A stretch of 64,000 bases of DNA from UBA9620 sp965220695 (GTDB taxonomy: Bacteria; Acidobacteriota; Vicinamibacteria; Vicinamibacterales; UBA8438), in the NCBI GenBank assembly GCA_965220695.1, contig OZ244838.1:1364001-1428000 (forward strand), written 5' to 3'. The notes below the pieces were generated by a model. It made no database searches. It was given only the letters and a program-made list of their open reading frames with translations, and was not told where the DNA came from. The first letter of the stretch is position 1; each line of letters opens with the position of its first letter. Shown here piece after piece: positions 25,021 to 33,638 of the stretch. Made by a program: the position numbers and the translations under genes.

Positions 25021-25984
25021 CGCCTTCGCCTCCCGTCCGAACCTGAGTCCCCGGCCGCCACGGCCCGCCGGCGGGCCAAACCTGCGTGAACGGGCTCTCC
25101 GCGATCAGGCTGTCGCAGACCGGCCCCAGGAAGCGGCGCAACTCCTCGCCGGCTTCGACGAGGCGATCCGGCCCCTCGATGTCGGTCCCGATCTGCCGTC
25201 GCATCACGCGCCAGCGTTGCCCGCGCGCGGGGGCCTCGTGGTCGTCGTAGTAGCCGGCCAGAAGCGCCGTCGGCCGCCCGCCCGTGAGCGATGTCTCGCA
25301 GTGGCGGAACGTCTCGGCGATGGCGGTGCGCAGGGTGTCGCCGTCGAACGCGAAGCGGCGGGCGAGGCAGGCCACGTCCCAGAGGTCCTTCACGCGCGAG
25401 TTCCTTTCACCCAGACTGGCCATCGCGTGGAACTTCTCGGCGATCATCGTCTCACGCGGGTACGTCCAGAGGCGGGGAGCGGGGAGGTCGAGCAGCGTGG
25501 GGTAGTCCTCCTCCCTGCGGCCAAGGGTGATGACGTCGCCGAAGCCGATGTCTACGGGGACTGCGAGCCGGGCCCGGCCGAGGCCGCCGCGGATCCGCAC
25601 CCGGAGGCCGCCGTCGGGCTGATCGATGCGGATGCTCGTGATCGAGATCGTCGCCGGGTCGAAGACGACGCCGTCCTCTCGACAGGGAATGCCGCAGACG
25701 TCCCGCAGGGCGGTGCGAATGGCGGCTTCATCCCGGGCGCCGCGGGCGAGGAAGTCGATATCCCGGGTCGGCCGCAGCTCCTGTCCGGTCCACATGCGGA
25801 GTAGCGCCGCGCCCTTCAGGGTGAAGCGGTCCACCTCGTCCGAGGCGGAGAGGCGGTAGAGGAAGCGCTCGACCGCGTAGCGCTGGAGCATGCCTTCGAA
25901 GCGGACTCGCTGCTCGCGGGCGAGGTTCAGCAGGCGCTGGTGAACGGACGCGGGTACGTCCCGGATCGTCTTTCGAGGAGTCAT
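25013..25984 (-). CDS. abiEii: AbiEii/AbiGii-family nucleotidyltransferase toxin
   Basis: 323 aa from ATG 25984, which overlaps the AbiEi stop (ATGA). The nucleotidyltransferase core shows KGAALL near residue 57-62 and the metal-binding D75-x-D77 in RPTRDIDFLARG, then a conserved EKFHAM segment. AbiEii toxins block growth on phage infection and are controlled by the AbiEi antitoxin, giving abortive infection. The gene is coupled at both ends: to abiEi upstream and hsdS downstream. Confidence 0.93.
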   Translation of the reverse strand: MTPRKTIRDVPASVHQRLLNLAREQRVRFEGMLQRYAVERFLYRLSASDEVDRFTLKGAALLRMWTGQELRPTRDIDFLARGARDEAAIRTALRDVCGIPCREDGVVFDPATISITSIRIDQPDGGLRVRIRGGLGRARLAVPVDIGFGDVITLGRREEDYPTLLDLPAPRLWTYPRETMIAEKFHAMASLGERNSRVKDLWDVACLARRFAFDGDTLRTAIAETFRHCETSLTGGRPTALLAGYYDDHEAPARGQRWRVMRRQIGTDIEGPDRLVEAGEELRRFLGPVCDSLIAESPFTQVWPAGGPWRPGTQVRTGGEGGA

Positions 25985-26637
25985 CCCGTCAGCGCATCGA
26001 GTACCGGGCCGACGAGCGACTTCGCGCGGCACACGTCGGCGGCCCGCCAGATCTGGTCGACGCTCGCCTTGCGGTCGCGCAGGGCGTCGCGCAGCGCTTC
26101 GATCGCGACGTCCTTGCCGACCAGGCGCCGGAATCGGAAGCAGTCGACGACGGTGCGGGCCGGGCTCGTGATGCGGACGGGCACCCCCTCGAAGGTCGTG
26201 TCCACGACGCCGTAGCGCAGCGCCGCACCGGAGAAGCGCACCACCCGGACCGGCAGCCCGGGCAGGCGGGGCGTGCGGGCCTTGTGCGGGATGGCGATCC
26301 ACTCCTGCCACGCAACTTGCGTGGTGAGCTCGTGGACGCTCAGGGCCGAGAGCAGGCAGACGATGGCGCCCGGGACTCGTGCACAGACGGCGGCCAAGGT
26401 GTAGTGCTCGGTCGGTTCGGCTTCCGCCACGCGGTAGAGACCGCGCGTGACCCGCTCGACCGCGCCATCTTCCACCAGCCGCCGCAGCGCCCGAGAGTGA
26501 ACGCCGACCGCGGCTGCGTCGCGCTGGCGAAAGAAGGCCTTCGCGCCGAGACGCCGCAGACCGGAGGCGCCGGACCGGGAGGGCCGCACTGAAGTGTCGG
26601 CAATCGCATTTAGTTGTACACGGTTCGGATCGGCCAC
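25981..26637 (-). CDS. abiEi: AbiEi-family antitoxin/repressor (copy 2)
   Basis: 218 aa from GTG 26637, with GGAGG just upstream and a further GGAGGT 11 bases away; no ATG fits the frame. The N-terminal winged-helix reads RDAAAVGVHSRALRRLVEDG, and the middle has the AbiEi antitoxin domain (ITSPARTVVDCFRFRRLVG). AbiEi represses the operon and counteracts AbiEii. It is about 40-50% similar by eye to the copy at 26835. Confidence 0.85.
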   Translation of the reverse strand: MADPNRVQLNAIADTSVRPSRSGASGLRRLGAKAFFRQRDAAAVGVHSRALRRLVEDGAVERVTRGLYRVAEAEPTEHYTLAAVCARVPGAIVCLLSALSVHELTTQVAWQEWIAIPHKARTPRLPGLPVRVVRFSGAALRYGVVDTTFEGVPVRITSPARTVVDCFRFRRLVGKDVAIEALRDALRDRKASVDQIWRAADVCRAKSLVGPVLDALTG

Positions 26638-26834
26638 CCTCCGAGCATACCTCCTGTGCCCGCCGGGGTCAAAACTCAAGGCTGCCGGACCGACGCCCGC
26701 ACGCGCGCGACAGCGAGGGCGTCGCTGCCGAGGCGCCCGGGGCTCGCTGATGAGCACCTCGAACACGCGCGGCCGGGCGAACATTCGCCCCAGTCGCCGA
26801 CGGACGCCCTTGACGTCCTCGAGTCGACCTGTCG

Positions 26835-27437
26835 TCAAGACAGAACCGCATCGACGTAGGGTTCGAGGACAGTACGCGCACGACAAACGCTGGCGGCGCG
26901 CATGATCTCGTCCACCGTCGCGAGCCGCCGGCGCAGGGCGTCCCGTAGCGCCTCGAGCGAGGTGTCGAGGCCGAACTTGTTGCGGTATCGGAAACAGTCG
27001 ACGACAGTGCGGGCCGGCGACGTGATCGAGACCGGCACGCCGAGCATCGGGCGGCGAACGACGCCGTAGGTGAGCATTGCCTTCGAGAATCGGACGACCC
27101 GAACCTGCGCCGGCGTCCGAGCGGGCCGGCGGGCCTTGCGGTCGATGGCGATCCAGACCTCGTGGGGGGACTCCGTTCCGATCTCGTGAACGCGGAGCGC
27201 CGTCATCAGGCAGACGACCGCGTGCGGCACGGCCGCCGCCACCATGGCGACGGTCTCGAGCTCGGTCGGCTCGACCTCGGCCAGCCGGTACAGTCCTCGG
27301 CCGAGGTCGTCGACCACGCCTGTCGCAACGAGTCGGCGGAGCTGGCGATACGAAACGCCGAGCGCGTCGACGTCTCGTGGCCGGAAGAAGGCGCCAATTC
27401 CGGCCGTCTGCAGGGCGGCCGCACTGAACTCCACCAT
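26835..27437 (-). CDS. abiEi: AbiEi-family antitoxin/repressor (copy 1, no own toxin)
   Basis: 200 aa from ATG 27437; an upstream TTG lies inside the inverted repeat. It has the same two-domain layout as copy 2 (RPRDVDALGVSYRQLRRLVA; ITSPARTVVDCFRYRNKFGL; ends PYVDAVLS). No AbiEii follows directly: the next 197 bases (26638-26834) contain no recognised gene, then copy 2 begins. Either copy 1 lost its toxin or the two antitoxins share one. Confidence 0.85.
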   Translation of the reverse strand: MVEFSAAALQTAGIGAFFRPRDVDALGVSYRQLRRLVATGVVDDLGRGLYRLAEVEPTELETVAMVAAAVPHAVVCLMTALRVHEIGTESPHEVWIAIDRKARRPARTPAQVRVVRFSKAMLTYGVVRRPMLGVPVSITSPARTVVDCFRYRNKFGLDTSLEALRDALRRRLATVDEIMRAASVCRARTVLEPYVDAVLS

Positions 27438-27453
27438 GAACGGAACGTAATGG

Positions 27454-27483
27454 ATGTCGGCACATAAACACAAGTGCCAACAT
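27454..27483. promoter_or_regulatory. inverted repeat upstream of abiEi
   Basis: Arms ATGTCGGCAC and GTGCCAACAT (9 of 10 pairs) around a 10-base AT-rich centre, 17 bases before the abiEi start. AbiEi proteins are known to bind inverted repeats in front of their operon and repress it, so this is the likely operator. Confidence 0.65.
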
Positions 27484-27525
27484 TTTGTTCAAAGGCTTCG
27501 GGCTGGTCCCCGAGCGTGGGGATGA

Positions 27526-27831
27526 TCACGCCGGTTCGTACCGCTCGACCGCGATCTCGCTCGCCCGGGCGCGCATGCGCGCGGCGTCATGCCAGGCCTG
27601 CATCCGGAGCAGCATGTCCATGCTCACGTCGAAGGCCTTCTCGATGCGAAGCGCCATCTCCGGGGAAAGAGCGGCGTTGCCGTTCAGTAGCGCGGAGAGC
27701 GTGCTCCTCCGGACGCCGAGAATTGCGGCGGCCCTGGTGATGTTGAGACCCAGTTCCTCGATGACCTCGGCGCGGATGAAGTCACCCGGATGAGAGGGTG
27801 TCATGTTCACCGGGATGCCGTTGGCAGTCAT
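27526..27831 (-). CDS. higA: HigA-family antitoxin
   Basis: 101 aa; ATG 27831 shares one base with the higB stop (TGATG). The helix-turn-helix (NITRAAAILGVRRSTLSALL, then NGNAALSPEMALRIEKAF) and VERYEPA end are typical. It is complete and paired with a complete toxin, unlike the pair at 15.6-16.1 kb. Confidence 0.93.
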   Translation of the reverse strand: MTANGIPVNMTPSHPGDFIRAEVIEELGLNITRAAAILGVRRSTLSALLNGNAALSPEMALRIEKAFDVSMDMLLRMQAWHDAARMRARASEIAVERYEPA

Positions 27832-28121
27832 CAGTGGTAGTCCTCCAAGTGCAAGCGTTCGATGCAGCCGTCTACTTCCTCGAAGGTGATTCGCCAGTTG
27901 CCTGAGACAGACACGCTCCATTCGCCCCGTCGGTCCCCGGAGAGCCGATGCACTCGCCAACCGCTCGGCGCGTTGGCGATCAAGTCGTCGATGTCCTCCA
28001 CCAGGAGCAAGACCGTCAAGATCCTGCGCACCCGTCCTGCCAGTTCCGGCGGCAGAAACCGGGGAGTGTCGTCCTCGAGCAGACGGCGCAGTCCCCGGTG
28101 ACGGACCGAACGAACGATCAT
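27831..28121 (-). CDS. higB: HigB/RelE-family toxin
   Basis: 96 aa, full length. It starts MIVRSVRHRGLRRLLEDD and includes the core missing from the 15.9-kb copy (GEWSVSVSGNWRITFEEVDG, LHLEDYH). HigB toxins cut mRNA on the ribosome. The pair lies between hsdM and the abiE genes, 82 bases downstream of the hsdM stop. Confidence 0.93.
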   Translation of the reverse strand: MIVRSVRHRGLRRLLEDDTPRFLPPELAGRVRRILTVLLLVEDIDDLIANAPSGWRVHRLSGDRRGEWSVSVSGNWRITFEEVDGCIERLHLEDYH

Positions 28122-28203
28122 CTCTCAAGCGTACGGTAATATCGATCACTTCGCGGAGCAACACAACGTCCGTCCGGCCGTCGCCTGTAGGTCCCAGAGG
28201 TCA

Positions 28204-30315
28204 TCAGCCCGCCACCTCTCGGAGCATGGCCATGATCTCCTTTTCCACCTGCTGGATGTCGGCCTCGATTTCCTCCAGCGCGCGGGGCGGGCGGTACTCG
28301 TAGAAGTAGCGGTTGAAGTTGATCTCGTAGCCGACCAGCCCGACCTCGCCGTCCTGGGGGTCGCGGCGCATCGTGTCGATCCAGGCGTCGGGGACGTGGG
28401 GCTTCACCTCGCGCTCGAAGAACGACTCGATGTCCTCAAGAAGGGGCACGTTCTCGGTGTCGCGCAGCTCGGGGTCGGGCTCGGGACGGCCCTCCCGGTC
28501 CCGGCAGATCTCCGCTTCGTCGTTGCGCTCGGACAGGGCGGAGAGAATCACCTTCCGGATTGGTGCCGCGAGATTCAGCTTCGCCCGTCGAACTGCCTCG
28601 GCAAGCTCGCCCTCGAAGACCGCCCGATCCAGGAAGAGCGTGTCCGGCAGACTCCGGAGCAGCGCCCGGATCGCAGCTTGCTTCTTCCGGCCCGCTTCCT
28701 CGTCCTTTGCCTTGGCGTCGCCCTTCTTGCGCGACACGGCGAGATTCGCGAAGGCGCGCTGGTCGTCGAGCCGCGCAATCCGCTCGGGGCTGGCCTGGAA
28801 GTCGAGCCTGAGCGGCCGTTCGACCGTGATCTTGCGGAAACCGAAGTGCGTGGTGGGGTAGACGCGGCTGACGACGACCTCGCGCTGCTCGCCGTCCTGA
28901 ACGACCTTGCGGGTCGCGGCGTCCTCGAAGTCGGCCAGCAGCCGCAGGATGTCCTGCTTCCGGTCGAACGGCACCTCGCGGCGCTTGGCGCCCAGGCTCT
29001 TGCGCAGCAGGACCCAGAACGACGTGGCGTCGATGAGTTGCACCTTGCCGCGGCGCGCGGGCCGTTTCCGGTTCGTCAGCACCCAGACGTAGGTGGCGAT
29101 GCCCGTGTTGTAGAAGAGCTGCTCGGGCAGGGCAATCAGCGCTTCGAGCAGGTCGTTCTCGAGGATCCAGCGACGAATCTCGCTCTCGCCGCTGCCGGCG
29201 TCGCCGGTGAAGAGCGGCGAACCGTTCATGATGATGGCGACCCGCGAACCGCCCTGGGCGGGCGCCTTGACGTGCGCGAGCATGTGCTGCAGGAAGAGGA
29301 GCTGCCCGTCGCTGATCCGTGGCAGACCCGCTCCGAAGCGCCCGGCGGCGCCCCGGTCGTGCTCGTTCTGCACGGCGTCCTGATCGCGCTTCCAGTCCTT
29401 GCCGTAGGGCGGATTGGCGATCATGTAATCGAAGGCGCCGGCGGCGTGCCGATCGTTCGAGAGCGTGCTCCCGAAGAGGATGTTCTCCGCATCGCGGCCG
29501 TCCTCCGACTTCATGAAGAGGTCCGACTTGCAGATCCCGAAGGTCTCCGGGTTCACCTCCTGGCCGAACAGGTGGGTGTCGGCGCCAGGGTTCACAGGGG
29601 CGCCGAGTTGTTCACCGTCGCGTGTCTCTCCGACCGTGATGTGCTCCTTGGCGATGGTGAGCATGCCGCCCGAGCCGCAGCACGGGTCGTAGACGCTCAG
29701 CACGACGCCCTTGGTGCGCAGACGGTCCTCGTCGCCGGCCAGCAGCAGATCGACCATGAGATGGACGACGTCGCGCGGGGTGAAGTGCTCGCCGGGGTTC
29801 TCGTTGAGCGCCTCGTTGAACTTCCGGATGAGCTCCTCGAAGATGGTGCCCATCGCGGCGTTGTCGACCGCGTCCGGGTGCAGGTTCACCTGCGGATCGC
29901 CGAACCGCTGCACCACCAGGAACAGCAGACCCGCCTCGTCGAGTTTGGAGATGGTGTTGTCGAAGTCGAACTTCTCGAGCACCTCGCGCATGTTGGGGCT
30001 GAACCCCGCGATGTAGTTGCGCAGGTTCTGCGCGATGTGGGGCGCGTCGGCGAGCAGCTTCTCGAAATCGTAGCGCGACGTGTTGTAGAAGGCGTATCCG
30101 GACGCGCGCCGGAGCTGCGGGTCGAGGTTGTCGAGCTTGCCCTTGAACCGGGCCTGGACCGCCAGCACCTTCGGCTTGGCGGGGGCCAGCACGCAGTCGA
30201 GCCGGCGCAGGACGGTGAGCGGCAGGATCACGTCCTGGTACTTGCCGCGCTTGAAGGTGTCGCGGATCAGGTCCGCCACCCCCCAGATGAAGCTGACGAT
30301 CTGGCTGTGGTTCAT
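28204..30315 (-). CDS. hsdM: type I restriction modification methyltransferase subunit M
   Basis: 703 aa from ATG 30315. An HsdM N-terminal helical domain (SFIWGVADLIRDTFKRGKYQ) is followed by the N6-adenine methyltransferase core, with the SAM-binding motif DPCCGSGGM at 210-218 and the catalytic NPPY at 301-304. The C-terminal part ends EEIEADIQQVEKEIMAMLRE, a coiled coil for HsdS contact. HsdM with HsdS methylates the target adenine and protects the chromosome. A partial copy of this gene is at 33639-33905. Confidence 0.94.
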   Translation of the reverse strand: MNHSQIVSFIWGVADLIRDTFKRGKYQDVILPLTVLRRLDCVLAPAKPKVLAVQARFKGKLDNLDPQLRRASGYAFYNTSRYDFEKLLADAPHIAQNLRNYIAGFSPNMREVLEKFDFDNTISKLDEAGLLFLVVQRFGDPQVNLHPDAVDNAAMGTIFEELIRKFNEALNENPGEHFTPRDVVHLMVDLLLAGDEDRLRTKGVVLSVYDPCCGSGGMLTIAKEHITVGETRDGEQLGAPVNPGADTHLFGQEVNPETFGICKSDLFMKSEDGRDAENILFGSTLSNDRHAAGAFDYMIANPPYGKDWKRDQDAVQNEHDRGAAGRFGAGLPRISDGQLLFLQHMLAHVKAPAQGGSRVAIIMNGSPLFTGDAGSGESEIRRWILENDLLEALIALPEQLFYNTGIATYVWVLTNRKRPARRGKVQLIDATSFWVLLRKSLGAKRREVPFDRKQDILRLLADFEDAATRKVVQDGEQREVVVSRVYPTTHFGFRKITVERPLRLDFQASPERIARLDDQRAFANLAVSRKKGDAKAKDEEAGRKKQAAIRALLRSLPDTLFLDRAVFEGELAEAVRRAKLNLAAPIRKVILSALSERNDEAEICRDREGRPEPDPELRDTENVPLLEDIESFFEREVKPHVPDAWIDTMRRDPQDGEVGLVGYEINFNRYFYEYRPPRALEEIEADIQQVEKEIMAMLREVAG

Positions 30316-30473
30316 GTGTCGTTCGTGCCGGGGCGCCGCCTGGCCAGTGACCCTCGGAGCACGATGCGCTGGGTTGCCCCGATCGTGACCGCGTCGGTCT
30401 CCGATCGTACACCTTCGTCTCCGCTGGGCGCAGTCGCGGCAAGAGCGACGAGAATTTCTTGCATGACGCGCGC

Positions 30474-30503
30474 TTGACCACTGCTGCATCCATTGGGTAG
30501 TTT
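30474..30503 (+). promoter_or_regulatory. candidate promoter of the nucleotidyltransferase gene
   Basis: TTGACC (30474-30479) and TAGTTT (30498-30503) with an 18-base spacer in the 286-base divergent gap between hsdM and the plus-strand nucleotidyltransferase. The -10 match is modest. Confidence 0.3.
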
Positions 30504-30601
30504 GGTCGGATCGGACGTCGATTCGACAGAGACTTCGCCATGCTCCAGCGGCTTCGCGCGGCCCCGTCAAACCTTGCCCGGCAGCGCGGGCTGGGCACCC
30601 G

Positions 30602-31108
30602 ATGAGTTCTCTGGCCGACGTCTTCCGCGTGTTGAACCGCATGCGCGACGCGGGAATCGTGGCGCAGTACGCCGTCGGCGGCGCGACCGCCGTCCTCTTC
30701 TACGCCGAGCCCACCCGCACGTATGATCTGGATGTGTTCGTCACCCTCGAAGCGGTCGGCAAGGGCGTGCTCGCGCCCTTGTCGCGCGTTTACGAGTGGG
30801 CAAGCGAGCAAGGGTTCGCCCTGCAGTCCGAGCACCTGCTGATCGCAGGAGTTCCCGTAAAGCTCCTGCCCGCCAACAATGCTCTCGTGGACGCCGCGCT
30901 CTCGACCGCACGACTGCACGACTACGCCGGGGTCCCGGTCCGCGTCGTTGACGCCGACCACCTGGTTGCCGTGGCCTTGCAGGCCGGCGGCGCGCGGCGG
31001 CGCGAGAGGGCTTGGCAACTCCTGGAGGCGGGCGCCGTGAACCGCGAGCGGCTGCGACAGATTCTGACCGCCCACGCCATCGCGGCGGAGGTTCCGGACG
31101 ATGCCTGA
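30602..31108 (+). CDS. nucleotidyltransferase-fold protein, candidate toxin
   Basis: 168 aa. The core shows GG at 26-27 (YAVGGATAVLFY) and D42-x-D44 (RTYDLDVFVTL), followed by an alpha-beta region and a basic helical tail. It belongs to the same broad superfamily as AbiEii and the DUF6036 protein but is a separate family. An 8-base overlap with the 63-aa gene downstream indicates a two-gene unit resembling nucleotidyltransferase toxin-antitoxin systems. It points away from hsdM across a shared promoter gap. Function is inferred. Confidence 0.7.
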   Translation: MSSLADVFRVLNRMRDAGIVAQYAVGGATAVLFYAEPTRTYDLDVFVTLEAVGKGVLAPLSRVYEWASEQGFALQSEHLLIAGVPVKLLPANNALVDAALSTARLHDYAGVPVRVVDADHLVAVALQAGGARRRERAWQLLEAGAVNRERLRQILTAHAIAAEVPDDA

Positions 31109-31292
31109 TCGCCTGCCGGACGAGGTGAAGGAACTCCTGGAACGAAAGCGGGCCTGGCACCGGGCACAGGCCGCGGCGCCGTTGCAGGAGAAGGTGCGCA
31201 TCCTCCTGGAGCTGCAACGGCAGGATCTGCCGCTCATCGCCCGCCGGCGTCCGCTCCGGCCCTGGGAGCGGCCGTGGGACGTGACGCCGTGA
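31101..31292 (+). CDS. small helical protein, partner of the nucleotidyltransferase
   Basis: 63 aa, overlapping the preceding stop by 8 bases. A charged helix (PDEVKELLERKRAWHRAQAA, LQEKVRILLELQRQDL) is followed by a Pro/Arg/Trp-rich end (RRRPLRPWERPWDVTP). The RRRPLRPWERPWDV tail has the look of a short linear motif that inserts into a partner. No known domain is recognised. It is a candidate antitoxin by position only. Confidence 0.6.
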   Translation: MPDRLPDEVKELLERKRAWHRAQAAAPLQEKVRILLELQRQDLPLIARRRPLRPWERPWDVTP

Positions 31293-31400
31293 TCCGTCGC
31301 GACGAATACGAGCAGTCGCGCGCAGCCGCGGATGAAGACGCTACCGATGTCGCCATGATCCAGCGACAGCCGCTCGGCTGCCGGCCACGGCCCGCCGGCG

Positions 31401-32387
31401 TCAACAGACGTCAACGAGACGTCCGAGCAGCTCGCCGGCGAGGTTTCGGAAATCGGTGTAGCAGTCACGGACGGCGTGCTGATGCGCACCGATGGCCCCG
31501 TGGGCCGGTTTCAGCAGGAACATGGGGCGTTTCGCCTCCTGCGCCATCGGCATGAGCGATCGGTAGTCCTTCAGGTGCGCCAGGCAGTTCGGGTCCTGGC
31601 CCGTCGGCACGGACGGTGGATCGTCGCTCGCCACCGCGTTCGCGTACTCCGACGGAATCTTGTCGATCCACCGGCCGTAGGCCTGGACGGGTCTGGAGAG
31701 ACGGATGGAATGCCGCATGATGACATAGCCCAGCGGCTTCATGTTGCCCGATGGCAGTTCGATGTCCAACGCTGCCGGTTTCCTTGTGGCGCGTTCCTGC
31801 CAGGCGCGGCGCCACTCCCTGAGGGTCGGTCCCACGTTTCTCAATCCCTGCAACGAAAACAGGTCGGGAGCCAGCGGGATGACGACGCAATCGCTGGCGA
31901 CCAGGGCGGCGCGGTTGATCGCACCGAGGTTCGGGCCGACGTCCAGCAGCGCCAGATCCGCTCCGAACCGCTTTCCGGCCCGCGCGATCAGCCGCGCGAA
32001 CGCCGTCGTGACGCGAAATGCCCGCACGTCCCCGTCCAGACACTTCGGCCATTGCGTGGAGAGCTCGTCTTCCCGTCTGGAGAGCGCGAGGTCACCCATC
32101 AACAACCCGATCTTCTCTTCGATTTCTTCGATCTTCGGAGACTCGACGATGTCCCCCGTGCCCTCGAACAGCGGGGCGACCCCCTCGTCGATGGTGCCCT
32201 CGTTTCCGTTTCTCCACAGATGCTCCAGCCCCGTCTCGTCGAGAAACATCCGCGTCAGGTTGGCCTGGGGATCGAGGTCCGCCGCGATGACGCGCCGGCC
32301 GCTCTCACGCAGCATCCACGCCAGGTGATAGACGAGCGACGTCTGGCGCACACCTCCCTTGTTGTTGAAGAAGGCGACCGTCGTCAT
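31401..32387 (-). CDS. ParA/MinD-like ATPase with altered P-loop
   Basis: 328 aa; the start overlaps the end of the AlbA_2 reading frame (ATGA). The fold is ParA-like: AFFNNKGGVRQTSLVYHLAW at the N-terminus, then ADLDPQANLTRMF and LLDVGPNLGAINRAAL. The deviant Walker A should read KGGxGKT/S; here residues 10-17 are KGGVRQTS, so the usual Gly-Lys is Arg-Gln. The signature lysine Lys10 is kept but the phosphate-binding one is lost, so ATP use may be changed. Family members move or count cellular cargo; paired with an AlbA_2 protein this is probably a mobile or defence module. Confidence 0.82.
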   Translation of the reverse strand: MTTVAFFNNKGGVRQTSLVYHLAWMLRESGRRVIAADLDPQANLTRMFLDETGLEHLWRNGNEGTIDEGVAPLFEGTGDIVESPKIEEIEEKIGLLMGDLALSRREDELSTQWPKCLDGDVRAFRVTTAFARLIARAGKRFGADLALLDVGPNLGAINRAALVASDCVVIPLAPDLFSLQGLRNVGPTLREWRRAWQERATRKPAALDIELPSGNMKPLGYVIMRHSIRLSRPVQAYGRWIDKIPSEYANAVASDDPPSVPTGQDPNCLAHLKDYRSLMPMAQEAKRPMFLLKPAHGAIGAHQHAVRDCYTDFRNLAGELLGRLVDVC

Positions 32388-33583
32388 GTCCGCCTCCGGA
32401 CGGTGACCAACACGAACGCGTCCTGAACGTCGAACTCGGGAGGTGGATTGCCGTTCTCCGCCAGCGCCCTGCGCGCGGTCTCGATGCCGATTCCGAAGCG
32501 TTGCATGAAGCCCATGTTCTTCATCGCTTCCGCGATGGTGGGGTTGCGGTAGGAGGTCGCGCCCTGTCCGAAATTCTCGCGTCCGACTTCTCCGAACGCC
32601 GACCCGGGGCTCAGGATTTCCACACGGTCGACGAGCCAGGAAATCCGCACGGGAGTGTTGGAATTCTCGTAGTTCCGGTGAATCGCCGCGTTACGAAGGA
32701 GCTCACGGAGTGCCTCATAAGGATAGCTTCGCTGCTCGACGTGTCGTTCTCCCCGCCTGTCGAGTGCGTTGGGAATGTTCAATCTCAGCAGGCGGTCCGC
32801 TTCACGCAACTGCTCCGGCAGCGGCCCGGACAGTTCGGCATGGTCGAGGATTCCGTCCGTCACGGCGGTTCCGTCGTAGCGGACGAACTGCAGGTATGCT
32901 CCGGGAAACCAGTACCGCGGATCTCTGCCCAGCACGAGGAGCGCCGTTACCGTCGGCGCACCGTTCTGCGCCACGAGGCGCAGTGCCCTCAATTGTTCCC
33001 CCCTGTCGCGCCGGTTCTCCGCCAGCACTTCGGGGGACACCGCGCAGGGCAGGTAGATGTTCTCGAACGCTCGCATGTCCAGGTCGGCCTCCACGGTCGC
33101 CCCGGGGACGCCCTGCATGTCGTAGGGGATGTTCCCCCAACGGCGTTTCTCGGTGAGACGGCGTTCCTCTTCGGCGGTGGCCTAGCCGCGCCGGGGGCCG
33201 GTGCGAATCCAGCAGCGGCCATCCACCTTGATAGGCGGGTTGTCCGCGGGCTCTACCTGGACTACGGCAACGTCGCAGTTGCGCAGGCGCTTCCTCGCCA
33301 CTTCCATGAACGGGAATGGCAGGATCTTCCCGTCGGACCGCAACCCGCCGAGCGTATTCAGCAAGTCATCGTCGATGGTCGAGTCGGCAAAGCGTCCGTC
33401 GTCCTCCAGTCCGATGAAGAGAAGCCCGGGGTCTCCGTTCCCGGGGAGGTCGTTGGCGAACGCGCAGATCGCTTGCCTGAACTTGTCGAGATCGTTGGTG
33501 GTCGCGGTGAACTCCACACGGTCGCTCGCACCGCTCTCGATCCGCTCGATCAGTTCTGTGTCGCCCAGCAAGCGCTTCCCCAT
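32384..33583 (-). pseudogene. AlbA_2 (Schlafen-type) ATP-binding regulator, interrupted by one in-frame TAG
   Basis: 400 codons in one frame with a single TAG at 33182-33184 (codon 134). Upstream: AlbA_2 domain (DRVEFTATTNDLDKFRQAIC, GDPGLLFIGLEDDG, CWIRTGPRRG). Directly after the stop the family sequence continues without shift (ATAEEERRLTEKRRW) into a RecG-like C-terminal ATP-binding domain (ALRELLRNAAIHRNYENSNT, GIGIETARRALAENGNP). A start at ATG 33118 could yield the C-terminal part alone. Such genes often sit beside a ParA-type ATPase, as here. The stop is either a real nonsense mutation, a read error or a recoding site. Confidence 0.85.
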
Positions 33584-33638
33584 CCGCTTCGATGCCGCGC
33601 CAGTCTGGCTCGATTATGTCCCGCGATTTTACGCTCCG

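Noticed and set aside
26638..26834. Remnant of an abiEii gene between the two abiEi copies
   Set aside because: No frame shows the KGAALL or DxD blocks; the sequence has only Arg-rich frames.
29612..31489. A 625-codon open frame on the minus strand over the nucleotidyltransferase and hsdM start
   Set aside because: It is the wrong frame of two well supported genes, and its translation is Arg/Pro-rich without domain similarity. High GC keeps such shadow frames open.
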